Origin: Winogradskyella ouciana
Lineage (GTDB): Bacteria > Bacteroidota > Bacteroidia > Flavobacteriales > Flavobacteriaceae
Assembly: GCF_009709615.1 (NCBI RefSeq)
Contig: NZ_WJYA01000010.1
Coordinates: 1-64,000, forward strand
Reading direction: 5' to 3'
DNA length: 64,000 bases
Positions 34,072 through 43,657 of the stretch are shown piece by piece. Position 1 is the first letter of the stretch; each line of letters begins with the position of its first letter. A model generated the notes under the pieces. That model had not been told where the DNA came from, made no database searches, and worked only from the letters and a program-made list of their open reading frames with translations. The translations under genes and the position numbers were made by a program.

Positions 34072-37000
34072 ATGTTAAAAAATAGGTTAGTCTTTTTTGT
34101 TCTTTTGGCATTCTGTATAAATGCAACTGGTCAAGAGACATTTTTAGAGACACCTCATGTAATAAATGATTTACTCTACAATCCCAGTAGTAACGAGATT
34201 ATTTTTGCCAATGATGTATCTCTTTATTTTGCAGATTATGAGACGTTAAAGGTTAAAGATTCGATTCAACTTATAAATATTAAAAATAAATATATCAGTA
34301 GCTTTGAGTATTTAGACACACCGCAACCACTTATCATAATTAAGACTAGAACCAAAGGAAAATTTTATAGAAATTTTTTCGAATATCCTGAAGACTCTAC
34401 CTACTTTTATAACCGTACACAACGAAAAATAGCCAATAAATTAGCAGGTAATTTTTATGTCTCCTTTAATTATATAAACCCAATGATAGCTACTATAGGC
34501 TTGAATAAATACTACGATTACAAAGATGATTATGGTAATGTAAATAAGTCTCCAGCAGCTGGTGAATTACAAGCTTTACCAGATCGCAAAGTAGTTCCTT
34601 CCAGTGGTGTTGTTAGAAATATTAAGGTAAATAATGAAGGTGACAAAGTAGCTATTGTTTATTACAAGTATTTTGGTGCAGAAGTTTCTCATGATCATAT
34701 TTTAGAGCTAAGAAGCTTACCAGATTTGGGTTTAATAAATTCTAAAAAATTAAAGGATAGAACTACTTCTATTTATTTCTCTGAAAAGGATGATTTCATA
34801 GTCTTGAAAAAGGATGCTAACCCAATGACTAGTGATTCGTCATTATCTACAGAAGAGTATTTTCAAGTGTTTAATGCATCTAACCTTGAAGAGATATCAG
34901 AATTACCAAAAGACTTAAAGATAAAAGGTGCAATAGAGAATGGTACCGTTTGGAAACAAGTTAATAGTGAGATCATTAATGAGGATTTCACGACTAAGAA
35001 AAAGAAACAACAAATATGGTCTAACCTTACGCCTTTTTCTGTTATCGATGGATTTGTAAAGACTGGCAATGGGCAAGTTTTGTTGTACGGAAACAAAGGC
35101 TATGGTTTAGCAGGTGAAAAACATGGAATATTTAAGTTCCAACTAAAAGACGAGGCTATATATTCTGAGGTGAAGACAGTGAGTGAAATTGACTCACTTT
35201 ATAATCCATTAGATGCTAAAATAATGGATAATAAGGTTGCTGTTAATGCAGTACAATTTAGCCCAAAAAACAACTTGCTCTTAATTGAAGATAGCCCAAA
35301 GTATGAACTCAATGGATTTCAAATATGGTCGTCATTAGACAAAATGAAACTCTACGACATTGAGTTTTCAGAAAATATAAATCCCTTTTTAGATAATGAA
35401 GGTAAATATTGTCTCATTTTTGAAGAGTATCAAGGCAAGAATTATGGTGACTTCAAATTAAAGGTTTTAGATATAGAAACAGGTATTGCTAAAGTAAATC
35501 TATTTGTAGGTGCCGATTTTAAAGGCTTAAACGCAAAATGTCACAATCTAAAAACTAAAAATAATGAATGGATATGCAGTGATGGTTATGCTAAATTTTG
35601 GATAATAGATACAAATGACCTATCAGTAAAACTATTAACCGATTTGTCGAACAGCAAATATTACAGAACAGATGTTGAAACTTTTAGAGGCATTCCAGAT
35701 AGCGATAAGGTATTAGTAGCATTACAAAGTGTTAATGTAGCGCCAAATCATAATGTAACAGAATCTCATTTCGAGGGCTATAAAATTTTAGATGCCAATA
35801 GTGGATATTCTCATGATGTATCAGTGCTTAAAGATAAAACTGATGTTTTTCCGCTCAGTGAAGCTGTTTTTATTTTAAAGGACAAAAAGAATTTAGAGAT
35901 ATACAATAAAGACTCTGGTAATATAAGTTCTATTTTAGAACTAGAGAGTAATACTAAAATTTCAAAGGTCCTTCAATTAGACAACAGAGTAGATATAGGT
36001 ATTGACAAAACAGATAGGTATTCAGATAGTCTTACTATTGTTAGTTACCATTTAAAAAACTCATCAATAATTGAAACATATAAAATTCCTTCATCATACG
36101 GTTTATATAAAACCTATGAAGGACTTAACTATTTTTTATATAACGATGCTTATTATACCTTTAATAAAGACTTAAATGCCAGGGTAAGATGGAATAATCA
36201 TAAACCTAAGTTTACACAGCCTCACGACTTAATTATAAACAAAGAGGGAAAACTTCTTTATAGAGGAGAGTGGATTATAAACTTAGAGACTTTAGAAGTT
36301 GAAGATAAACTTCTGAGCTTTACCGATAACGTACTTTTAGATAATAATAGAATTCTTATGCTAGATAATATTGGCGAGGAATTCGACTCTAAAAATCATA
36401 AATTTAGGATTGTAAGTGCCAAAAACACAGATTCAATTTTATGGGAAAGTAAGACTATAAAAATAGCGTATAATGAAAATCCCAATACAAGAGTCTGGAC
36501 AAATGATAAGAACTATATTTTGTTCTATAATAATTCTCAACTTGTCGAGAAGCAAAATATTTACTTAATAGATTTAAAGAATAAGAGGTTAATTTCTAAA
36601 AGGGTAAATCAAAAAATAAAGAAAGCGGTATTTGCAGAAGAATCAAATAGAATTGCATTAATACCACATTCTAAAGATTTTCAAAAGAATGATAAAAGTA
36701 GATTACATAACCTATCAGATTTAAAATTTGTTAAAGAACTCAATACCAAATATGATGATGAAATAGATATGAATAATTATATCTATACAGACTACGAGTT
36801 TTTAATTCATAATGTAATTAATGATGATTCTGTCGTTGAGAAAAAAACGTATTATGCAAGACAATCGCTAACAACTTCAAAATACTTAAAAAGTAAAAAT
36901 ATAATTGTAGCAGGCACAGACAATGGTTCTTTAGTATTTTGGGATCTAGATATTAGTTCTCCAAAGCATGTAGAAAAAATTTCTGATTCAGAAATTATTG

Positions 37001-38466
37001 GTATTACTCAAGTTAAAAACCAATTATATGTTTTAAGCAAAGATTCAGGAATAAGCGTAGTTAATTTAGACAATTTAGAACTAAAGGTTACATGTAAAAT
37101 CTTTGAGAAAGATGAATATATTAGCCTGGTGTGGATCACACCAAATGGTTTCTTTAAAGCAAGTAAGTCAGATATTAGAAATTTTCATTTTGTTAGAAAA
37201 GGAAAAGCATTACCACTTGTAGATTACGAGGTGTTTTTAAACAGACCAGATTTAATAATGGAAAATCTTGGTTTTGCTTCACCAAAATTATATGGTTTGT
37301 ATAAGGAAGCCTATTTAAAACGATTGACGAGAAATGGTTATGATGAAAGCACTGATATTTTTAGTCTAAATAGACCAAAACTAAAACTATTGAATAGAGC
37401 TCAAATTCCTATACTTTCTGAATATAAGCAACTAAACTTAAACATTGAAAACACATCAAAGGCAAAGGAATTATTGGTTTATATTAATGGAGTGCCCACT
37501 AATAAAGAGGTTATAAGTGATAAACAAGAAATAAATATTTCAATTGATTTAAATAATGGAATTAATCGAGTTTCAATCTTAACTAAAAATGAAATCGGTT
37601 TAGAATCAGATCCAGTTACTTTTGAAATTACGAGTACTGCACCACGGACTAAATCTAAATTATATTATATAGGTATTGGAGTATCTAAGTACCAAGATAG
37701 TTCTATGAATCTCAGGTATGCAGATAAAGATGTAGAACGAATAAGTGAGGTTTTAACTTCTAAATATGAGGATAGATCTTACTCAAAAAAATTACTCAAT
37801 GAAGATGTGAATAAAACAGATGTAAATGAGTTAAAGACTGTATTACAAACTACAGATATTGACGATACAGTTATAATATCATTCTCAGGTCATGGACTAA
37901 TAGGAAAGGACAACGAGTTTTACTTTGCTACGTACGATATGGATTTTGATGCTCCAGAAAAACATGGAATTTCTTATACAGAAATACAAAATCTTTTAAC
38001 GGATATACCAGCGCGCAGAAAGTTATTATTAATAGACGCTTGTCATAGCGGAGAGCTCGATACAACTGATAACAATAAGACCTTAGAGACAAAAGTAGTA
38101 GAGCATATTCCTGAAGGAGCAAAGGGTAGCAAAGCTAAAAGTAAAGGAGCAACAAATAAAGAAACGTTTAGGCTTATGCAAACCCTATTTTTCGATAGCG
38201 ATAGAGGTAATGGTGCTTATGTAATTTCGGCAGCAGGAGGTTCTGAATTTGCCTATGAAGATGACGAATGGAAAAATGGAGTGTTTACCTATAGTTTTAT
38301 AAATGCGCTTAATGATTTAGGTTACGATACATGGAGTGGAGAAGAAGGAATACCAATTTCTAAATTGAAGACCTATGTCTATGAAAAAGTAAAAGAGCTA
38401 ACCAATAATATGCAACGCCCAACCTCTAGAGCCGAAAATTTAGAGTGGGATTGGGTTTTAGAATAG
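34072..38466 (+). CDS. exported propeller-like protein with C-terminal caspase domain
   Basis: A 1464-residue protein with signal peptide (ends NATGQ). Residues 25-1100 look like degenerate WD40/propeller blades (IIVAGTDNGSLVFWDLDI near 945 is the clearest). An Ig-like stretch at about 1125-1195 (LLVYINGVPTNKEVISDKQE) leads to a peptidase C14 domain at 1200-1464. Catalytic His1274 is in FSGHGLI and Cys1324 in LLIDACHSGELD. The linker after the cysteine carries AKGSKAKSKGA with K1351-G1352, where caspases are normally cleaved between the p20 and p10 parts. The C-terminus returns to SAAGGSEFAYEDDEWKNGVFTYSFI, the p10-like half. Stop codon is 9 bp from the convergent CHAT gene. Confidence 0.92.
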   Translation: MLKNRLVFFVLLAFCINATGQETFLETPHVINDLLYNPSSNEIIFANDVSLYFADYETLKVKDSIQLINIKNKYISSFEYLDTPQPLIIIKTRTKGKFYRNFFEYPEDSTYFYNRTQRKIANKLAGNFYVSFNYINPMIATIGLNKYYDYKDDYGNVNKSPAAGELQALPDRKVVPSSGVVRNIKVNNEGDKVAIVYYKYFGAEVSHDHILELRSLPDLGLINSKKLKDRTTSIYFSEKDDFIVLKKDANPMTSDSSLSTEEYFQVFNASNLEEISELPKDLKIKGAIENGTVWKQVNSEIINEDFTTKKKKQQIWSNLTPFSVIDGFVKTGNGQVLLYGNKGYGLAGEKHGIFKFQLKDEAIYSEVKTVSEIDSLYNPLDAKIMDNKVAVNAVQFSPKNNLLLIEDSPKYELNGFQIWSSLDKMKLYDIEFSENINPFLDNEGKYCLIFEEYQGKNYGDFKLKVLDIETGIAKVNLFVGADFKGLNAKCHNLKTKNNEWICSDGYAKFWIIDTNDLSVKLLTDLSNSKYYRTDVETFRGIPDSDKVLVALQSVNVAPNHNVTESHFEGYKILDANSGYSHDVSVLKDKTDVFPLSEAVFILKDKKNLEIYNKDSGNISSILELESNTKISKVLQLDNRVDIGIDKTDRYSDSLTIVSYHLKNSSIIETYKIPSSYGLYKTYEGLNYFLYNDAYYTFNKDLNARVRWNNHKPKFTQPHDLIINKEGKLLYRGEWIINLETLEVEDKLLSFTDNVLLDNNRILMLDNIGEEFDSKNHKFRIVSAKNTDSILWESKTIKIAYNENPNTRVWTNDKNYILFYNNSQLVEKQNIYLIDLKNKRLISKRVNQKIKKAVFAEESNRIALIPHSKDFQKNDKSRLHNLSDLKFVKELNTKYDDEIDMNNYIYTDYEFLIHNVINDDSVVEKKTYYARQSLTTSKYLKSKNIIVAGTDNGSLVFWDLDISSPKHVEKISDSEIIGITQVKNQLYVLSKDSGISVVNLDNLELKVTCKIFEKDEYISLVWITPNGFFKASKSDIRNFHFVRKGKALPLVDYEVFLNRPDLIMENLGFASPKLYGLYKEAYLKRLTRNGYDESTDIFSLNRPKLKLLNRAQIPILSEYKQLNLNIENTSKAKELLVYINGVPTNKEVISDKQEINISIDLNNGINRVSILTKNEIGLESDPVTFEITSTAPRTKSKLYYIGIGVSKYQDSSMNLRYADKDVERISEVLTSKYEDRSYSKKLLNEDVNKTDVNELKTVLQTTDIDDTVIISFSGHGLIGKDNEFYFATYDMDFDAPEKHGISYTEIQNLLTDIPARRKLLLIDACHSGELDTTDNNKTLETKVVEHIPEGAKGSKAKSKGATNKETFRLMQTLFFDSDRGNGAYVISAAGGSEFAYEDDEWKNGVFTYSFINALNDLGYDTWSGEEGIPISKLKTYVYEKVKELTNNMQRPTSRAENLEWDWVLE

Positions 38467-38475
38467 CTTGAGTGT

Positions 38476-40542
38476 TTACTCAATCAACACAAAAGCAGCC
38501 CATTTATCTGGGTTGTTCGGATATAAATTATTCATTTTTCTCTGTGTTTCATTAAATGCTTGCCGAATTGCATTATTTTCTAGCCATAATTCATAAAAAC
38601 TGGTCATAAATTCTGCAGTTTCTATATCTGGTACTTCCCATAAGCTCATTAGTATCATGTTTGCACCAGCCATTTTAAATGCGCGTTGTAAACCATACAC
38701 CCCTTCATTTCCTCTAATATCACCAAGGCCAGTTTCACAGGCACTTAATACGACTAAATCGGTTTGAGATAAATCTAAATTAGATATCTCTAAAGCCGTT
38801 AATATCCCATCTTCTTTTTCATAAGGATTATAACCATTTTGCCATGCATAGTCGGCACCTGCTAATATCAATCCCGAGCGCAGCAATGGGTTGCTAGAGC
38901 TTTTATATTCATTGGTTTTTGTGGTACTGCTATCTGAAGAATTTTCATAGAAGAAACCATGTGTAGCAATATGCAGAATATTAGGGCTATTACCGCTTAA
39001 GTTTTTTATAGCCTTTTCATCGGCAGCTTTACTGGTTAAATAATTGGATGTTTTGCCTTTTAAATTGAATAAGGTTGTTAAATTTTCTATTTCATCTTTG
39101 GTGCCTTTTAGATATGGCCAATTTTCATTTTCTCCTCTAATACTATTTCTACTTCTCAGTCCTGGTAGTGTAGATTGTTTTGCCATTGGCTTTCCGTCGG
39201 AATTATAGCTATAATCAACACCACCAATAAAAAGAGCGGTTTCAGATCTGGGTTGTTTAAGGTCTCTTTTAATTGAGGTAGAGCTATTAACTTGTATAAG
39301 ATTAAATCGTTCGGTAAGTAATTTGTCTTCAGTGTTTTTCAATGCAGCTAGGGCAATTTGATGTAACATACCATCAGGTGAAAAATAAATTGTTTTTATG
39401 CCTTCTAAATGCTTTTCAAGAGGTTTAATGATTAGGTTGTAAAGGTCTTCAGTAGTAGTATTGTTAATTCTATGTGCTTTTGAACCCCTGGAATTATCCA
39501 TTCCCTTTGTTGAAGTATTTTTTATAATATGTTGTAATTGCTTTTCTTCAAACAATGGGATCACTTCTAGTGAAGCATTTGGGTGCTTTTTAATAAGATG
39601 AGCCACATAAAGGGTGCTATCAATCCATTTCTCATTAAAATAGTTGAATCTTACAAACTCAATGGCTATTTCCTTTTCTTTGAGTTGTATACGTCTCCAT
39701 TCGCGTTTTAAGGTAAAATCTTCACGAAAATTTCTTCTGTGGTATAATACTAATTCAGATTCTAAACCAATTAAACGACCCTGCATGGTTAAAAGCTGAT
39801 TGCTTCTGTCTTTTTCATTAAGACTTAGTTGAAAGGTGGTAAAATCTTTGAGGTTTCTATATTCTCGTATTTTTTTATTTATAATATCATCATTTAAGCT
39901 TTCTAGGTTTTTGATAATATCCTTAGATGAATTTAATAAAGCTCCTTTTACCAAAAGAGCGTTATTAGTAATTATATGATTAAAGCTTTTGTATCTGTAA
40001 TTGGTTTTGTAAGCAAATGAATGAAATAAATTTATAAATGGTAAAATGTTATTTTCGAGAAATGTAGCACGTTCATCTTCGAAGCGGTATTGAAATGCTT
40101 GTTCGGTTTGTTGTAATATGTTTTCGTCGGCACTTTTAAATGTTGGTATTATTGCTTTAGGATTTTCAAAACTGAGGTAATATTCAGAGAGTTCTTTAAA
40201 GGAATTGGTGTAGGTTAATTGTTCTTTTTTTAAATCGTCATTTCTTATTTTAAAAATTTCAATATTTGTTGCTAGTTCGTTGTCATAATCATTTAAGAAC
40301 TTGTAATAAAAATTCAACTTATTTAATATGTTGAATTGGTTTCTATTAGAATCTTTAAAATTTTCAAAAGCAAAACTTTTAGCCAATTCTCCTTTTCTTA
40401 TAGCCTCATGCAGTTGGCCGTTTTTGGCTAATTCTGCAATTTCTGTTATTTGCTGATCAAATTGCTGTTGAAGTGCTTCTTTAGATTGTGCAGAAACTGC
40501 ATGTGTAATTAATAGAATTATTAAAAGATTAAAGTACTTCAT
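38476..40542 (-). CDS. exported CHAT-domain protease (second copy)
   Basis: A 688-residue protein with signal peptide (ends AVSAQ). The N-terminal half is helical with weak TPR-like character (residues 20-250). The CHAT domain covers about 290-688 with His528 in [11 protein letters not shown] and Cys602 in [13 protein letters not shown], ending KWAAFVLIE. The loop motif SRGSKAH (R352-G353) occupies the same place as in the TPR-CHAT lipoprotein. The last 120 residues are nearly the same in the two proteins ([17 protein letters not shown] versus EDGILTSLEISNLNLSN). They are clear duplicates that now lie on opposite strands. It is last in the eight-gene minus train. Confidence 0.93.
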   Translation of the reverse strand: [688 protein letters not shown]

Positions 40543-40553
40543 AGTATTTTATC

Positions 40554-41903
40554 TTAATATGGAACACCAAAAATTGAGAAGGCAGCCCAATATTTTGGAT
40601 CATCATTAACTTCATTTTTATATTTTAAAATTGCATTTCTAAGCGCTTCATGAGGCATTAACTCTTTAGCAATTTCTAACTCATTAAAAAAGAACTTCAT
40701 TAGCGTTGCGGTTTCACTATCGCTTATATTCCAAAGACTCATTAATACGTGTTGTGCGCCAGCAATTTGAAATGCTCTTGCTAATCCAATAATACCTCCT
40801 TTATGAGATTTTCCTAAACCTGTTTGGCACGCGCTTAGGACCACCAGATCAGCTTGGAGTTTACAGGTATGTCTAATATTCATAATCTCCCTTAACGATA
40901 GATAGGATTTATCTGTCTTATTATCTGCGAGTACCAAAAAGCTATGATCCATAGGTTGCTCAGAATTGGATATACCATGAGTAGCAAAATATAATAAGTC
41001 GTACTCGCAAATATTTTCTAATGTATTTTCTTTAGTAGCCTCTTTGCTATTCAGCTGTTTAAATAGCGTTGGATTTGAGTTTTTGATGATATAATCTACT
41101 TCTTCTTCCGCACCTGGTAAATCGGGAAACTCCCAGTCTAAATTATCAGGATATTTTGGATTCGCTACAAATAGGGCATTTTCCCATTTGTAAGTAACCT
41201 CATTAATCCTCTCATTAAACTTAGTGGTGTTTCTATCACTAGAAAGCATAAGCTCAAATAAGTTCGGAGCTATAGAATAACTCATTTTTTCTATTAAATA
41301 AGACTCCTCATCCGAATATCGTTCTTTAACTTTAAATGCCGAAAAAGGCAAGGTTGCAATATTGAATGTTGGTACTATTATAAGGTGGTTAAAATTACCT
41401 AATCCTAATTCTGGTGGTAAAAGGATTTTATTAAGTTCTGTAAATGAATCTTCTAAATTAGTGTCAGATACGGTTTTAGCTTTTGCACCTCTTAGCTTTG
41501 GTGCTCTGTTAAGAAAGTTTGATGAAAATAAGAGATTGGTATTAGTTACATGATTCTGCAATGTCACTGAATCTATTACTACTTTACTCTCAGCATAAGC
41601 CACGTTACCATAACCTTTAGAAAACAAACTCAGCTTTAAACTATTATCGTAATAAGTGTAAACTAAGATTCCGACATTTTTGTATAAATATTTATCTAAT
41701 ACCGATTTTAATAAGCGGTCATCAAAGTTGTCTGTTTCTATCCAATCTTGGGGAGCTCCCCTGACATTGTATAGTGCTCTAATGTTTTCTTCATGTTTTT
41801 TTATAATATCTTTTATTTCGTTTGTAAGAAGCTCATCTTCTTGTCCGAATGAGGCAAGGTTAAAAGCGAAAAAAGCAACAAGTGATAGTAGGAAGAGTTT
41901 CAT
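40554..41903 (-). CDS. exported CHAT-domain protease, compact form
   Basis: A 449-residue protein with signal peptide (ends ASFGQ) and only a short helical segment before the CHAT domain. Catalytic His309 is in YFATHGISN and Cys359 in [14 protein letters not shown]. It ends [12 protein letters not shown]. The loop motif is LRGAKAK (R138-G139), at the same structural place as in the other two CHAT proteins. Sequence is more distant than those two are from each other. It lacks TPRs, so it may be the enzymatic partner in a complex scaffolded by the TPR-bearing protein. Confidence 0.92.
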   Translation of the reverse strand: [449 protein letters not shown]

Positions 41904-41909
41904 GATACA

Positions 41910-43637
41910 TTAATTTAAAACTTTAAGTAAAAAATCGCCTCTTGGATGATGCCTTCCAAACTCTTTTAAAATTGGAGTTGTGGCATTTCCTCTTACATAA
42001 GAGTATATTTTACCAGGCGACAGGAAGTCGTCTTCATTTTCTAACGCGGTTATTAACTTATCTGCAAATGGGGAATGGTCTAAAGAATTATTCCAATAAT
42101 CAGGGACTTCATATTTGCCAGATGCCAAAACTATTCTAGCATAGTTTTCATCAGTTTCTTGTATGAATTCTTCAATAGATTTATCAAATTTTGTGTTGCT
42201 ATAGTTCTCAGCTACCAAATCTGCATTATTTAACTCAAAACTGGCTCCATAACATACATCGAAAATTGAGAATACCTGTTTTGCCTTAACTCCATCTAAA
42301 AGCCTGTTTATTTTAGCCATTGATAAGTAACTATCTAATGTGTAGTCCTCACCTAGGTCATTACTATCCTTAAAAACCAAATAACCATCAGAAAAGGATT
42401 CACTGTAGTAACCATGGCCAGCAATAAAAAAGATAAGCTTATCGTTTCCGTCAATTTTAGAGTTGAATTCAATAAAACTTTTTAAAACTTCAGTTTTATT
42501 TTTATTAAAGACACTTTTAGTTTTAACATTGAATTTTGTTTCGAGAATATCAGCAATTTTTTTTGCATCATTGATTGGGTTTTTTAGATTATTCCAATCT
42601 GCCATACCATCGTATTCATTTGTGGCAATTACAAAAGCGTATACATCCTGAGTACCTTCGTCTAAAGTTTCTGTTTTGGTATTGTTATTTTTTGCTTTTG
42701 ATCCTCTAGAGGCGGCTTTCTGAGTGATTCTTAGAAAGATATCCCTATAATCAGATTCATTATAGATTTTTACATAGTCTGGATTATCCATTTCGCAATA
42801 GCGTTGCGCATTCAATAAATTGAGTTCAAATGCTCTAAAGTTTGATGAAATTAAATGTAGATTTGGACTTGATAATATAAAATCATAAAGTCTTCCATTC
42901 TTTATCTCTCTATCATTGCAACTTCCACCTTCAAAACCAGGTCCTTTAGTAGTAATGATTACTCTATTTCTATCAGTGCCTTCAATTATTTGTGGGTTTG
43001 ATTCAAAAAGATTATAAACCAAATTAAGACCAAAGGCTTTACCATAGCCAGCTTCTGATATGACGTATTGATTTTCTGAAGCAATTTGCTCCATTAAATG
43101 CGCTATTTCAGCCAATGGGATAAAACCTTTAGTTATAGAATCATCAATACCAATGACCGTTCTTAAAGGAGGATCATTTGAGTTGATATATGGTAATAAA
43201 AATGTTTTACCTTCTATAGATTGAACGGATACTCCACTGTAAGAGAAAATAAAATCATCTTGTGGTTTAGCTCTTTTGATTATATCTAAGAAAGTGTTTT
43301 TTATATTTTCCTTGGTAGCGTCTTCATTAATTAATATAAGCGAGTGCACATTCTTAATTATTTTTTTAGCGTTCCTTCTATATTCGAGGAGTTTAGTTTT
43401 ATTATTAGTTTTTTTATAATGCTCTAGTTTTTCTTGTTCTAATTTTAAATCAGAGCGTATTTTATTATTAAAATCTATTGCATCTTTAGCGCAATATTTA
43501 AAATCGTATTCATAAGCACTTGTTTTATCTATACCAACAGAGATGATATATAAATCGCCAATAGGCAAATTTGGGTCAACGCCTGGCTTGATGAGTAACG
43601 AAATATAAACAAGCATTAAGGATTTATGAAATTGCAT
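41910..43637 (-). CDS. tandem pseudo-caspase/caspase protein
   Basis: A 575-residue protein with two caspase-fold domains. Domain 1 (about 25-230) has IISVGIDKTSAYEYDFKYCAKDA, but the catalytic His site reads FSYSGVSVQ and the Cys site YVISEAGYGK, so both residues are lost. Domain 2 (about 330-575) is intact: His408 in FIAGHGYYSE and Cys462 in IFDVCYGASF. The linker between them carries SRGSKAK (R311-G312), 20 residues before the active domain. The N-terminal hydrophobic stretch (SLMLVYISLLIKPG) is a weak export signal. The layout recalls animal caspase-8/cFLIP pairs, where an inactive copy regulates an active one. Confidence 0.9.
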   Translation of the reverse strand: MQFHKSLMLVYISLLIKPGVDPNLPIGDLYIISVGIDKTSAYEYDFKYCAKDAIDFNNKIRSDLKLEQEKLEHYKKTNNKTKLLEYRRNAKKIIKNVHSLILINEDATKENIKNTFLDIIKRAKPQDDFIFSYSGVSVQSIEGKTFLLPYINSNDPPLRTVIGIDDSITKGFIPLAEIAHLMEQIASENQYVISEAGYGKAFGLNLVYNLFESNPQIIEGTDRNRVIITTKGPGFEGGSCNDREIKNGRLYDFILSSPNLHLISSNFRAFELNLLNAQRYCEMDNPDYVKIYNESDYRDIFLRITQKAASRGSKAKNNNTKTETLDEGTQDVYAFVIATNEYDGMADWNNLKNPINDAKKIADILETKFNVKTKSVFNKNKTEVLKSFIEFNSKIDGNDKLIFFIAGHGYYSESFSDGYLVFKDSNDLGEDYTLDSYLSMAKINRLLDGVKAKQVFSIFDVCYGASFELNNADLVAENYSNTKFDKSIEEFIQETDENYARIVLASGKYEVPDYWNNSLDHSPFADKLITALENEDDFLSPGKIYSYVRGNATTPILKEFGRHHPRGDFLLKVLN

Positions 43638-43657
43638 GACTAAAATTTATATTGTTC

